A DNA stretch of 64,000 nt from Marinobacter antarcticus. GTDB lineage: Bacteria > Pseudomonadota > Gammaproteobacteria > Pseudomonadales > Oleiphilaceae. The notes beneath the pieces are model-generated. The model was not told where the DNA came from, searched no databases, and was given only the letters and a program-made list of their open reading frames with translations. The DNA is taken from assembly GCF_900142385.1 (NCBI RefSeq), contig NZ_FRAQ01000003.1:214044-278043 (forward strand). The letters are read 5' to 3'. Made by a program: the position numbers and the translations under genes. Positions within the stretch are counted from its first letter, which is position 1. Every line of letters starts with the position of its first letter. Of this stretch, positions 36,227 through 45,173 are shown piece after piece.

Positions 36227-36736
36227 ATGAAAAAACTAATCACACTGCTGTTTGCCAGTAGCGCACTGATCGCATCGGTCTTTGTCACTGTTGTGACGGC
36301 CAATGAGCATGCCCACGGCAACATTGTTATTGAGAATCCGTGGAGTCGGCCGACGCCGCCAGGCACTCCCATGGGTGTAGGATATATGGTTATAAGAAAT
36401 CATAGCGACAGGGATATCACACTGGTTAGTGCGAGTTCGCCCAGAGCGGATCATGTTTCAATTCATGAAACGATGATGAAAGATGGGGTTATGCGCATGC
36501 AGCCGCTTCAGAACGGTCTTGCTGTGCCGGCGGGAGGTTCTGTAGAGCTCAAGCCCCGCAGTTATCACTTAATGCTGGAAAAGCTTGTAAAACCACTGAA
36601 AGAGGGAGAGAGCATCCCCCTGACTCTGGAGTTTGAAGGCGCAGAAGCTATTGCCGTTGAGTTAAGCGTACAGTCGCTGGACGCTGATATGAACAAGCCG
36701 GAAATGGATCACTCTGAGCACCAGATGGATCATTGA
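36227..36736 (+). CDS. Periplasmic copper chaperone PCu(A)C
   Basis: 169 residues with a signal peptide to about residue 25 (VVTANEHAHG). The PCu(A)C ligand motif is present: H80, M91 (ten residues apart), H114 and M116 (HLM), one residue longer than the usual spacing between M91 and H114. The C-terminus is rich in His, Met and Asp (MDHSEHQMDH), a likely extra metal site. Family members deliver Cu(I) to cytochrome oxidase; no oxidase genes are close. A large hairpin lies behind the gene. Confidence 0.9.
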   Translation: MKKLITLLFASSALIASVFVTVVTANEHAHGNIVIENPWSRPTPPGTPMGVGYMVIRNHSDRDITLVSASSPRADHVSIHETMMKDGVMRMQPLQNGLAVPAGGSVELKPRSYHLMLEKLVKPLKEGESIPLTLEFEGAEAIAVELSVQSLDADMNKPEMDHSEHQMDH

Positions 36737-36755
36737 TCCTTTCCGGTTTTAACGG

Positions 36756-36802
36756 CCAGTGGCGTTTCCACAGTGCATAATATATCGTGGAAGCGTCACT
36801 GG
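36756..36802. repeat. Long imperfect hairpin downstream of the PCu(A)C gene
   Basis: CCAGTGGCGTTTCCAC (36756-36771) pairs with GTGGAAGCGTCACTGG (36787-36802): 16 pairs, two of them G-U, with a 15-base A/T-rich loop. No T-run follows, so it is not a classical terminator. The rest of the gap to 37097 holds only a 42-codon ORF at 36929-37057 and the likely diguanylate cyclase promoter. Confidence 0.55.
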
Positions 36803-37097
36803 TAACTTCTTAAATAACTGCATCATAAGAAATTTTCTGTTTGGTTCACATTAAGATCTATTTTAAATGACCCTTATTGCATATTTAATGGGTAGTCAAC
36901 GGATATTTTCACTGTTTAGGTAGGCGGTATGGATGACCGGCGGGAGCTTTCCGAAAAAGATTCCGGATTGTGCTTTCGTGCTAGAGTCATCGGCCGATAT
37001 ACTTATTGCCCGGGTGTGCTACGTCTTTTTGCTCTGGGTTTCCGTGACAATATTTGAGGCCGCGCAGACCGTTCTGCAGTAGGGGATTTTGCAGTAT

Positions 37098-38171
37098 ATG
37101 GATAACCACAAAAGTACTGTGAATCCTGCGTCTCGACGTGAGCGTGGATCGCAATTCTGGCAGGTTGCCCGACGGGCATGTCAGCTTGCAGCGGCTGTCG
37201 ATATTTCCTTTTTCTTCCTGTTTCATATGCTCGGGTCGCCCATCCTTGCGTGGATAAACGTTGGCAGTGTCGCGATCTATGCGGCCGCTTATCATGCTCT
37301 TGAGCGTAGGCAAAATCGCCTGGCTATCGCGCTGATCTGGCTAGAGGTAATTGTTCACTCGGCGCTCGGGACCATAATGATCGGATGGGGCAGCGGCTTT
37401 CACTACTATCTGCTGCTGTTTATCCCGGCACTGTGCGTCAGTTCGGTGCGTCGCGGAGCGATTCTGTCTTTGGTAGTGGGGCTATGGGGCTATTACATAG
37501 CCCTTGATATTCTCATGTGGTTTATCGAGCCTGTTCAACCGATCTCGTCCCAAGCCTTGCTCGGCGTTCATCTGTTCAACCTGAGCATCGTATTTGCAAT
37601 GTTCAGCTACCTGTCATTCTTTTATGTGAATATGGTGCTTTCGGCGCAACGCAAGCTTCGAAGATTGGCTACCGTCGATTCGCTGACAGGACTGTTTAAT
37701 CGCCGCCATGGCAGCGATCTGGCTGAAAATGAAATCGCACGTTTTCGCAGGGCCGGGCATCCTGTTGCCTTCATGTTGCTGGATGTTGATCATTTCAAAT
37801 CAATTAATGACCACCATGGTCATGAAATGGGTGACAGAATCCTGACGGAGATTGGGCAGCTAATCCCGGCACAGCTGCGAGCCCAGGATGTTGTTGTGCG
37901 TTGGGGCGGGGAGGAGTTTCTGGTTATTCTTCCGGACACCGGGATCGAGAGTGCGCTGGCAAGTGCAGAGAGAGTCCGGAATGCATTTCGTAGTCATGAC
38001 TGGGAAGCCGCTGCAGGAGAGGCGATTGCCGTCACCATCAGCGTTGGTGTGAGCGAGATTCGTGACAACGATGATCGAGGTTCTGTCATCAGTCGTGCAG
38101 ACAGAGCTCTATATCGCGGTAAGGCCGGAGGTAGAAATCGGGTGGAGCGGGAAGAGGTTGTTCTTGGGTGA
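37098..38171 (+). CDS. Membrane diguanylate cyclase (GGDEF)
   Basis: 357 residues. Six hydrophobic segments fill about 25-190, making an integral membrane sensor domain, followed by a GGDEF domain with the variant WGGEEFLV (near 275), an active form. DSLTGLFNRRHG and NDHHGHEMGDRIL are the family landmarks. ATG 37098 is chosen; the in-frame TTG at 37089 is possible. The RxxD inhibitory site five residues before GGEEF is not evident, so product inhibition may be weak. A terminator follows. Confidence 0.9.
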   Translation: MDNHKSTVNPASRRERGSQFWQVARRACQLAAAVDISFFFLFHMLGSPILAWINVGSVAIYAAAYHALERRQNRLAIALIWLEVIVHSALGTIMIGWGSGFHYYLLLFIPALCVSSVRRGAILSLVVGLWGYYIALDILMWFIEPVQPISSQALLGVHLFNLSIVFAMFSYLSFFYVNMVLSAQRKLRRLATVDSLTGLFNRRHGSDLAENEIARFRRAGHPVAFMLLDVDHFKSINDHHGHEMGDRILTEIGQLIPAQLRAQDVVVRWGGEEFLVILPDTGIESALASAERVRNAFRSHDWEAAAGEAIAVTISVGVSEIRDNDDRGSVISRADRALYRGKAGGRNRVEREEVVLG

Positions 38172-38186
38172 CAAAATGCGGGCAAT

Positions 38187-38214
38187 AAAAAAGGCAGCTT
38201 AAGCTGCCTTTTTT
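38187..38214. terminator. Bidirectional intrinsic terminator
   Basis: AAAAAAGGCAGCTT faces AAGCTGCCTTTTTT as a perfect palindrome between the convergent diguanylate cyclase and cold-shock genes. Confidence 0.92.
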
Positions 38215-38229
38215 AGCGTTGTCTGTTAA

Positions 38230-38436
38230 TTAAACAGCAACGACGTTCTCAGCCTGAGGACCTTTCTGGCCCTGAGTCACGGTGAAATCAACCTGCTGGC
38301 CTTCTGCCAGAGTCTTGAAACCGCCACCTTGAATAGCGCTGTAGTGAACAAATACGTCCGGGCCGCCTTCACGAGTGATAAAGCCAAAGCCTTTTGCTTC
38401 GTTGAAGAACTTAACAGTACCGGTAACAGTTGACAT
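38230..38436 (-). CDS. Cold-shock domain protein (CspA family)
   Basis: 68-residue single cold-shock domain that binds single-stranded nucleic acid. The RNA-binding motifs are KGFGFI (RNP1) and VFVHYS (RNP2). AGGA lies before ATG 38436. The frame stays open upstream to 38646, but that part is untranslated leader with no similarity. The 306-base gap to 38742 holds the leader and an inverted repeat (see findings). CspA genes are often controlled by their own long leader RNA, which fits here. Confidence 0.93.
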   Translation of the reverse strand: MSTVTGTVKFFNEAKGFGFITREGGPDVFVHYSAIQGGGFKTLAEGQQVDFTVTQGQKGPQAENVVAV

Positions 38437-38582
38437 AATAATTAATCCTGAATTCAATCTTTTAAGTGCCGCCAGGTCATCATGTTGATGGCTGGTCAGC
38501 GATATGCGGAAACAAAAAACTGGCGTGATCAAAAACAGGACGATGCACAACGTACGGGTACAAAAATGCGTCTTATTGATGA

Positions 38583-38647
38583 AGTGCTTTGCTAAATCTT
38601 TCCAACGGAGATCACTGTACCCGCTGCCAGCTGAAAAGCAAAGCACT
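38583..38647. repeat. 11-bp inverted repeat upstream of the cold-shock gene
   Basis: AGTGCTTTGCT (38583-38593) and AGCAAAGCACT (38637-38647) are exact reverse complements separated by 43 bases, in the shared upstream region of the cold-shock gene (minus) and the crotonase gene (plus). They could form an RNA stem or be a repressor loop pair. Nothing else was found in the 38437-38742 gap apart from the leader. Confidence 0.45.
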
Positions 38648-38742
38648 TTCTTATAGGCATAAACCCGACATTTTCAGCAACATGAGGTATGTTTGCCTCA
38701 GTATTCCGGAATTCGTGTGAATTAATATTAAGGAGCCTTGCC

Positions 38743-39597
38743 TTGTCTGAGCTATCCACTTACGAAAGTTTTTCTGTCAGCGTTGAAAACAAAATTGCCC
38801 ATGTGCAGTTCAGCCGCCCGGAAGCGTTGAATACCATGACCAAGGCCTTCTGGCTTGAGTTGCCTAAGTGCATGCAAGAAATTGAATCAAATACAGATGC
38901 GCGGGTGATTGTAGTGTCATCCACGGGTAAGCATTTCTCTGCGGGCATGGATCTTGGTGTCTTCACCGACCCCAAAGCGGTGCCCATGAGCGGTGATCCT
39001 GGCCGTATGGCGGAAAACCTCCGGCGGGTTGTATTGCAGCTTCAGGATACTCTCACATCTCTGGAGAACATTCGCCTGCCGATACTGGCGGCTATCCACG
39101 GAGGCTGCATCGGTGGTGCCTTGGACCTGGTGTGTGCGGCCGATAGCCGTTACTGCACTGAAGACGCGTACTTCACGATCAAGGAAACCGAGCTCGGCAT
39201 GACAGCAGATGTGGGGACTCTGCAGCGTTTGCCCAAGCTGATGCCGGAAGGCGTTGTGCGTGAGTTGGCGTATACCGGCCGTAAATTTTCTGCGCAGGAG
39301 GCGAAAGGCCTTGGTTTTGTGAATGCTCTCTTCGCAGATCAGGATGCCCTGATTGCAGGTGTTATGGAAATTGCCGTTCAGATAGCCGCCAATTCACCGC
39401 TTGCGGTCACGGGCTGCAAAGAGATGCTGAACTATAGCCGCGACCACAGCGTGGCCGACAGCCTGAAATACATGGCAACCTGGCAGGCTGGCATGTTCCG
39501 CCCCACGGATATGATGAAAACCTTCCAGGCCAAGGCACAGAAACAGGCGCCCAAGTATGATGACCTGTTCGCCGTGAAAGGCCTTTTTGAACAGTAA
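38743..39597 (+). CDS. Crotonase-family protein, dienoyl-CoA isomerase-like
   Basis: 284 residues. The oxyanion regions are HFSAGMDLG (near 65-75) and GGCIGGALD (near 118). KETELGMTADVGTLQRLPK (near 147-165) is the signature of delta(3,5)-delta(2,4)-dienoyl-CoA isomerase (ECH1), preserving the Glu and Asp acting as bases, and differs from ordinary hydratases. It would handle double bonds in unsaturated chains. TTG 38743 is the start, with AGGAG seven bases before. The next gene begins directly after the stop. Confidence 0.82.
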   Translation: MSELSTYESFSVSVENKIAHVQFSRPEALNTMTKAFWLELPKCMQEIESNTDARVIVVSSTGKHFSAGMDLGVFTDPKAVPMSGDPGRMAENLRRVVLQLQDTLTSLENIRLPILAAIHGGCIGGALDLVCAADSRYCTEDAYFTIKETELGMTADVGTLQRLPKLMPEGVVRELAYTGRKFSAQEAKGLGFVNALFADQDALIAGVMEIAVQIAANSPLAVTGCKEMLNYSRDHSVADSLKYMATWQAGMFRPTDMMKTFQAKAQKQAPKYDDLFAVKGLFEQ

Positions 39598-40194
39598 ATG
39601 ACGGTGAGCAACCGGAATAGATCGAAAGTTTCTCCGATTACTGCCCTGGTATTCCAGGGTGGGATTGGGGTGGTTGGGCTCCTGGTGATTCTGGTCGCGG
39701 ATATTCCTGTACAGGTCTCCGGCGCCGGGCTTTTGCCAAGTGTGTTCTATGGTCTTCTGGGTGCGATGTGCACCTATGGTGCCCTTTTATTGCTCTCCCG
39801 GATTCCTGGTTTGTTCCCGGACAACCTTGATCGGCAAATGCGCGGCCTTTACAGGTTTGCATCCGGTTATTCCTGGTCTGTGCTTCTTCTGCTCTCAGTC
39901 TTCGCCGGAGTAGGCGAAGAACTCCTGTTCCGGGGAGCAGTGCAGGGGTGGTTCGCAGTGCACACGGATACCACTACCGCTGTGTTGGCCGCATCAGTGC
40001 TTTTCGGTCTTGTGCACTACGCTTCTTTTACTTACTTTGTTGTCGCTACAGGCCTTGGGCTGGTGCTTGGGCTGGCTTATGCGATAACCGATAGCATCCT
40101 TCTGGTCATGATCTGGCACGGCGTTTACGACATGATAGCGCTGTTCTGCCTGCTTCGATTTCCTGAGTGGTTTGGTATAAAAAACGGAGCTTAG
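39598..40194 (+). CDS. CPBP-family intramembrane metalloprotease
   Basis: 198 residues, hydrophobic. The glutamyl protease motifs are all present: EELLFRG (near 103), LFGLVHYAS (near 136) and MIWHGVYD (near 178). The family includes Rce1-like and Abi proteins; bacterial substrates are mostly unknown. It starts immediately after the isomerase stop, so translation is coupled, and the LysE-type gene follows closely. Confidence 0.88.
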   Translation: MTVSNRNRSKVSPITALVFQGGIGVVGLLVILVADIPVQVSGAGLLPSVFYGLLGAMCTYGALLLLSRIPGLFPDNLDRQMRGLYRFASGYSWSVLLLLSVFAGVGEELLFRGAVQGWFAVHTDTTTAVLAASVLFGLVHYASFTYFVVATGLGLVLGLAYAITDSILLVMIWHGVYDMIALFCLLRFPEWFGIKNGA

Positions 40195-40198
40195 ATCA

Positions 40199-40807
40199 GT
40201 GCTTGAAAGTTACCTGACGGGTTTGATTGTCTGCGGCGGAATTATCGTTGCTATTGGAGCGCAGAATGCCTACGTGCTGAGCCAGGCGATCCGCCGTGAG
40301 CACCATTGGTGGGCGGCCGGTTTGTGTATGGCGGCGGACATTACTCTTTTCACGCTTGGTATGTTCGGGGTCAGTGCTGCTCTGATGGCCATGCCGCAGG
40401 CGCTGGAAATTCTGCGCTGGCTCGGGGTGGTTTTCCTTGGATGGTTGGCTATCCAGGCGTTTGTGCGGGCCAGTCGGGGTAGGGCTGCACTGGAAACCGG
40501 TGAGGCATCGCGCCGCAGCCTTAAAGGCGTTCTTTTTACCACGCTCGCGGTTACCTTGCTGAACCCTCAGGTGTATCTGGATACCCTGCTGCTGATTCCG
40601 GCGGTGGGCGCACAACAGGAAAACGCAACGACGTTTGTGGCGGGGGCGAGCAGCGCATCGGTTCTGTGGTTTGGTTTACTGGCCTGGAGTGGGTCTGCAC
40701 TGGCGCCTGTGCTTTCACGCCCGCTGGCTTGGCGGGTTATCGATGGCACTATTGGTTTGATGATGGCTGCCATCGCATTTCACCTTGCGTTCAACGGCAG
40801 CCTGTAG
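40199..40807 (+). CDS. LysE/ArgO-type amino acid exporter
   Basis: 202 residues with six hydrophobic segments. IAIGAQNAYVLSQAIRR near the N-terminus and LNPQVYLDT near 120 are typical for LysE/ArgO exporters of basic amino acids. The start GTG 40199 lies four bases after the CPBP stop, with GGAG before it. Substrate Lys/Arg is inferred from family. Confidence 0.9.
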   Translation: MLESYLTGLIVCGGIIVAIGAQNAYVLSQAIRREHHWWAAGLCMAADITLFTLGMFGVSAALMAMPQALEILRWLGVVFLGWLAIQAFVRASRGRAALETGEASRRSLKGVLFTTLAVTLLNPQVYLDTLLLIPAVGAQQENATTFVAGASSASVLWFGLLAWSGSALAPVLSRPLAWRVIDGTIGLMMAAIAFHLAFNGSL

Positions 40808-40822
40808 TGTTAATAAAGAGCG

Positions 40823-41323
40823 TTAATCGAACCGTCTCGCGCCGGAGAAGCGATTTTTCCAGTAGTAACCGTTAAGTTCTGACATGATAACGCCAGACGA
40901 TGTTGATGCGTGGATAAAGCGGTTGTCGCCCATATAAATGCCGGCGTGCTGGTCTTTTCCTGCGATTCTGAAAAATACGATATCACCGGGTTTAACGTTT
41001 CCCGGCTGAACCACGTCACCATAACGCAGCATTTGCGAGGTTGTGCGTGGCAGTTTTTGCCCCAGACCTTCACGATAGGCCGTAGTGATAAAGCCCGAGC
41101 AGTCGAAACCACGGGCTGTCGTGCCGCCGTATTGATAAGGCGTACCTTCATAGCGCTCAAAGGCTTGCCACAATTTTTCAGCCTTCTCAGAACCTGGTGC
41201 GGACTTAGCCGGTGAGTATTGGAGTGAGACCCTGCCGGACTGTAAGTTTTGATTACTGGCGCAGCCACTCATCAAAAGGGATGAGAAAATTAGAATGAAG
41301 GCATACCTGAAAGTCTGAGCCAT
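40823..41323 (-). CDS. NlpC/P60 peptidoglycan endopeptidase, lipoprotein
   Basis: 166 residues. Lipoprotein signal LMSGC sets the acylated Cys near 21, followed by Ala-Ser. The cysteine peptidase catalytic set is visible: Cys in GFDCSGF (near 74), His in DQHAGIYM (near 125) and His in RFIHAST (near 137). Probably cleaves peptide crosslinks from the outer membrane side (Spr/MepS type). Transcribed alone. Confidence 0.92.
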   Translation of the reverse strand: MAQTFRYAFILIFSSLLMSGCASNQNLQSGRVSLQYSPAKSAPGSEKAEKLWQAFERYEGTPYQYGGTTARGFDCSGFITTAYREGLGQKLPRTTSQMLRYGDVVQPGNVKPGDIVFFRIAGKDQHAGIYMGDNRFIHASTSSGVIMSELNGYYWKNRFSGARRFD

Positions 41324-41416
41324 GCAAAATCCTCAGCCGCTGCTCTTTGACTCCACTGTATTATCGAATTGTCAGGATGTCAGGTTACGGTTTGCGGGAT
41401 TTGTTATCCTTGATCC

Positions 41417-41830
41417 ATGCTGAAAATATCCAATGCTGTTGAAATCGCTGAATGGGAACTGGAAATCACCCAGATCCGAGCCCAGGGCGCCGGTGGCCAG
41501 AACGTAAACAAGGTGGCCTCGGCCGTGCACCTGCGTTTCGATGTGCTGAATTCTGCCCTGCCTCCCTTCTATAAGGAGCGTCTTATGGCGCTCCAGGATC
41601 AGCGCATAAGCAAGGAAGGCGTTATTGTGATCAAGGCCCAGTCGTTTCGTACGCTGGAGCTGAACAAGGAAGATGCTCTTGAGCGTCTGAAGGAATTGAT
41701 ACAGGAGGCGGTCAAAGTTCAGAAGGCGCGTCGCGCTACTCGCCCCTCAAAATCCGCTCGGCGAAAACGGGTCGACCGCAAGACCCAGAAAGGTAAAACC
41801 AAATCCCTGCGTGGCAAGGTTCAGGTCTGA
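41417..41830 (+). CDS. arfB: Peptidyl-tRNA hydrolase ArfB (ribosome rescue)
   Basis: 137 residues. The catalytic GGQ is at 26-28 in RAQGAGGQNVNK, and the C-terminus (about 105-137) is a basic tail that reaches into the mRNA channel of stalled ribosomes. Length matches E. coli YaeJ/ArfB. It overlaps the convergent esterase gene by 10 bases. Confidence 0.95.
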   Translation: MLKISNAVEIAEWELEITQIRAQGAGGQNVNKVASAVHLRFDVLNSALPPFYKERLMALQDQRISKEGVIVIKAQSFRTLELNKEDALERLKELIQEAVKVQKARRATRPSKSARRKRVDRKTQKGKTKSLRGKVQV

Positions 41831-42897
41831 GCCTCCTCTGGTTGGCGCTTGCCGGCCTCTATTTCGCGAATAAACCCTTCTATGTCAGCGAACGCCTCCT
41901 CGGCTTCGGGCAATATCGGAGTGAAAATCTGCCAGACGTGAACCATTCCAGGCCAGGTGTGCAGCTCTACTCGCGAGCCTTCGGCCTTTGCCTTGGCTGC
42001 GTATCTTCGAGCGTTATCCAGAAGCATCTCGGAATCACTGGCCTGGATCAGCGTCGGGGGCAGGTTGACAAGGCTACCCCGAAGCGGTGATGCGACAGGG
42101 CTGGTTGGAGAAATACGGAAGGCTGCAAGCGTTGCCCACCAGATGACCGGTCGGGGTATTTTCGACAGACCGCCAAACATCGGTCCCAGCATAGGGTCCG
42201 TAGCGATATTGCTGCGGTTGCTCGGCGCGGTAAGCGTGAGGTCGGTGGAGGGTGAAAACGCGACGGCGCCATCAGCCTGGCGCAGGCCGCTTTCGCGTAT
42301 CCAGGCCAGTAGGCCAAGGGCGTGGCTGCCACCGGCAGAATCTCCCGCCACCAGAATAAACGTGGCTTCAATTGTGCTGTCCGGGCCATTGGCTGTCAGC
42401 CAGGTATAGGCTTTACGGCAATCACGCACGCCGTCCATAAACCGGTGCTCCGGCATAAGGCGGTAGTCCACAGCAAACACGGCTGCACTGGCAATGTGAG
42501 ACAGGCGATCCGTAATGGCGCGATGGCTGCGCGGGCTGCCGGCTGCCCAGGCGCCGCCGTGGATATAGAGAATCCGCCGCCGAGTGTCTGCACCCGGTGC
42601 GATTACCCATTCACCATTCGGGCTGTCGCAGTGTCGGAACTCTGATTGCAGATCCAGGCCGTCACTCAGGCCGTCCATGTGCTTTCGCATCGCCATCAGC
42701 CTCGCTTTGCCACGAAGACCTTTTCCGGCTTTGCCCATTTCCCGGATGCGCTCCAGAACTTTCAGATTCTCTTCACTGGGGGTTGCCTCCCTCACGGAAT
42801 ACTCTGCCTCGTCCAGATGAGACAAATCCTCAGTGCGAAACAGAAGCAGAGTCAATGCGATAATGAATAGAACAACGGCAGCGATAATCCAGAACAT
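41821..42897 (-). CDS. Alpha/beta hydrolase, hormone-sensitive lipase type
   Basis: 358 residues. N-terminal membrane anchor at about 2-20. The oxyanion motif is YIHGGAWAAGS (near 135), nucleophile Ser in AGDSAGGSH (near 210), with Asp in ASDSEMLLDNA and His in GMVHVWQ as the rest of the triad. Probable carboxylesterase acting on short acyl esters at the membrane. ATG 42897 is chosen; the open frame to 42963 crosses into the divergent gene's leader. It overlaps arfB at its end. Confidence 0.9.
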   Translation of the reverse strand: MFWIIAAVVLFIIALTLLLFRTEDLSHLDEAEYSVREATPSEENLKVLERIREMGKAGKGLRGKARLMAMRKHMDGLSDGLDLQSEFRHCDSPNGEWVIAPGADTRRRILYIHGGAWAAGSPRSHRAITDRLSHIASAAVFAVDYRLMPEHRFMDGVRDCRKAYTWLTANGPDSTIEATFILVAGDSAGGSHALGLLAWIRESGLRQADGAVAFSPSTDLTLTAPSNRSNIATDPMLGPMFGGLSKIPRPVIWWATLAAFRISPTSPVASPLRGSLVNLPPTLIQASDSEMLLDNARRYAAKAKAEGSRVELHTWPGMVHVWQIFTPILPEAEEAFADIEGFIREIEAGKRQPEEAQT

Positions 42898-43013
42898 GAG
42901 TCTTCCGTATCTTGAGAGTTGGCCCCGGTAGCGGAGGCACACTATGCTTTGGATACAAAGCATCGCAGATTTTTGCGATTTCTGCCCTCAAATGTCACAA
43001 AAGGAGAAGGGCG

Positions 43014-43328
43014 TTGCAAATTGCCTACAGGGCCAAGGACATCACTGAAGCGCATATTGTTGCCGGGTTACTGAAAGCCAACGGTATTGAAACTTACGTG
43101 GGTGGTCATTATCTACAGGGTGCAATGGGCGAAATTGGCGCAGCCGGGTTCAGTAATATTCACGTAGAGGATGAGGATCTTTACCCGGCCCGGCAGCTGG
43201 TTGCAGAGTATGAAGCGAGTAGCCGTGTTACCCCGGCCGAGGAAAGTAGCGATGACAAACCAGATTCTTATGCCCGCTGGTTTTTGCTGGTTATGGCGGT
43301 GTTGGCATTGATCTGGCTGAATCTTTGA
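43014..43328 (+). CDS. DUF2007 protein with C-terminal membrane segment
   Basis: 104 residues. The N-terminal ~65 residues fit DUF2007, a small signal-transducing-type fold (AYRAKDITEAHIVAGLLKANGI). A hydrophobic helix near 85-102 (WFLLVMAVLALIWLNL) anchors it in the membrane. The start is an unusual TTG at 43014, supported by AAGGAG seven bases before; no ATG fits the domain. Function unknown. Confidence 0.83.
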   Translation: MQIAYRAKDITEAHIVAGLLKANGIETYVGGHYLQGAMGEIGAAGFSNIHVEDEDLYPARQLVAEYEASSRVTPAEESSDDKPDSYARWFLLVMAVLALIWLNL

Positions 43329-43375
43329 TAAGCGCAAAGACATGAAATTTAGCTGATAAACGGAGCGTAAAACTT

Positions 43376-44077
43376 ATGGCAGATAGCCCCTCAAAAAAAC
43401 CCGTTATGTTGATTACCGGCGCATCTTCCGGCATTGGAGTTGCAACCGCCCGGGCGGCGGCCAAAGAAGGCTATCGCCTGGTTCTCGCAGCCCGCTCTGC
43501 AGACAAGCTGCAAGCCCTGCAGGCGGAACTCGGTGGTGACAGCGAAGTGTTGATTGTCGAATGCGATGTGCAAAACGGTGACGATCAAAGAGCGATGGTT
43601 GAACAGGCACTGAAAACCTTCGGCCGCTTGGACAGCGTGTTTGCCAATGCTGGTCGGGGAGGGGAGCCGGGTGGTTTCAGCGAAGCCGATCCGGCTGTCT
43701 GGAAGGATATGATCCTTACCAATATATACGGAGTTGGCCTGACTATTCAGCACTGTCTGCCGGCTCTTCGGGAAAGCAAGGGGCACTTGTTGCTGACAGG
43801 TTCTGCGGCAGGCAGGGTGACCATTCCCGGCTCGATGTACAGTGCGACCAAGTGGGCTGTTTCCGCGATTGGCTATGGCGTGCGGGAAGAGTTACGTGGT
43901 TCCGGGGTGAGGGTAACCTTGATAGAGCCCGGTATGGTTGATACGCCGTTTTTCGATAAACCACCGGCTCATGCATTGATGCCAGAAGATATCGCCCGCG
44001 CTGTAATTTACGCGGTATCCCAGCCTTCCCATGTGGATGTAAATGAAATTCTGGTGCGGCCAACGCCGGCGGAATAA
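43376..44077 (+). CDS. Short-chain dehydrogenase/reductase
   Basis: 233-residue classical SDR: TGASSGIGVA (near 14-23), ANAGRGG, LTGSAAGRV and catalytic YSATKWAV (near 157). It resembles the YdfG/serine-type branch but the substrate is unknown. The ribosome site is GGAGCG. It is on its own between DUF2007 and convergent rluF. Confidence 0.87.
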   Translation: MADSPSKKPVMLITGASSGIGVATARAAAKEGYRLVLAARSADKLQALQAELGGDSEVLIVECDVQNGDDQRAMVEQALKTFGRLDSVFANAGRGGEPGGFSEADPAVWKDMILTNIYGVGLTIQHCLPALRESKGHLLLTGSAAGRVTIPGSMYSATKWAVSAIGYGVREELRGSGVRVTLIEPGMVDTPFFDKPPAHALMPEDIARAVIYAVSQPSHVDVNEILVRPTPAE

Positions 44078-44106
44078 CAGAAACAGCCCGGCCCGTTCAG
44101 CTTTGC

Positions 44107-45036
44107 CTATCGTTTGACGCTGCGCTGCCTTGGCTTTCCGGCCTTGGGGCGCTTTGACGATTTGGGCTTTTTGCCGGCGGCGGGCCGGGCTCCAGGCGTT
44201 TTAGGCCCCGCCTTGCGCCCGCCTCTTTGCTCGACACTGGGCGGTCGCGGTGAGCGTTTGGGTTTGCTGGCGGGCTTCTTTCCTGGAGCCGCAGCTTTGT
44301 CTGGGGCCGCATCGGAAGATGAATCACGAATCGCATCAAACAGGCCCGCCAGTTCTTTCTCCGTAAGATCCCGCCATTGGCCTGTACCCAGACCCTTCAG
44401 GTTGACGTTCATAATGCGGACGCGCTCAAGCCGGGTTACTTCAAACCCGAAATGCTCGCTCATTCTGCGAATCTGGCGGTTCAGACCCTGTACCAGCGTG
44501 ATGCGGAACACAAAACGGCTTTCCTGTATCACTGTGCACTTTCTGGTCATGGTGCCGAGGATGGGCACGCCTCCGGCCATGCCTTGAATAAAAGATTTGG
44601 TAACGGGCTTGTCGACCGTTACAACGTACTCTTTTTCATGATTGTTGCCGGCACGCAGAATTTTATTGACCAGGTCGCCGTTGCTGGTCATGAAAATCAG
44701 CCCCTGTGAATCCTTGTCCAGGCGCCCGATCGGAAAAATGCGCGCGCTGTGGCCAACAAAGCGCTGAATGTTGTATTTTTCCGCATCATCGGTGGTGCTG
44801 ACGATGCCCACCGGTTTGTTCAGGGCGATAAACACCAGATCTTCTTCCGCGCGGGGCTCGATAACCTGGCCGTTTACCTTGACGATATCTGTGGTTAAAA
44901 CCTGATCGCCTACACTGGCCCGTTTGCCATTGATATAGACATTGCCCTGCTCAATGTAACGATCTGCCTCCCGGCGGGAACACATGCCGCTTTCGCTGAT
45001 GTATTTGTTAAGACGGGTGGAGTGATTGATGGTCAT
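44107..45036 (-). CDS. rluF: 23S rRNA pseudouridine(2604) synthase RluF
   Basis: 309 residues. An S4 RNA-binding domain ([19 protein letters not shown]) opens the protein, followed by the RsuA-type catalytic core with [10 protein letters not shown] (catalytic Asp near 104). Long agreement with E. coli RluF ([35 protein letters not shown]) separates it from RluB and RluE. The last 75 residues or so are a Lys/Arg/Pro-rich tail, longer than I recall for E. coli. Transcribed alone. Confidence 0.93.
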   Translation of the reverse strand: MTINHSTRLNKYISESGMCSRREADRYIEQGNVYINGKRASVGDQVLTTDIVKVNGQVIEPRAEEDLVFIALNKPVGIVSTTDDAEKYNIQRFVGHSARIFPIGRLDKDSQGLIFMTSNGDLVNKILRAGNNHEKEYVVTVDKPVTKSFIQGMAGGVPILGTMTRKCTVIQESRFVFRITLVQGLNRQIRRMSEHFGFEVTRLERVRIMNVNLKGLGTGQWRDLTEKELAGLFDAIRDSSSDAAPDKAAAPGKKPASKPKRSPRPPSVEQRGGRKAGPKTPGARPAAGKKPKSSKRPKAGKPRQRSVKR

Positions 45037-45173
45037 CGATTGTCCGGTTGCTTATCTGGGTGCGGGCATCATAACAGGCGACTGATACTCTCGCAGCCCG
45101 TCTGTTGGCGCTTTGGTGTCGAGTCTGCCATTATTTTTCAACGCAATTGTCCGTTTTAAGGTCGTCGTGAACC

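Noticed and set aside
38437..38646. Open frame upstream of the cold-shock gene
   Set aside because: Its residues show no similarity to cold-shock proteins and AGGA marks the internal ATG 38436.
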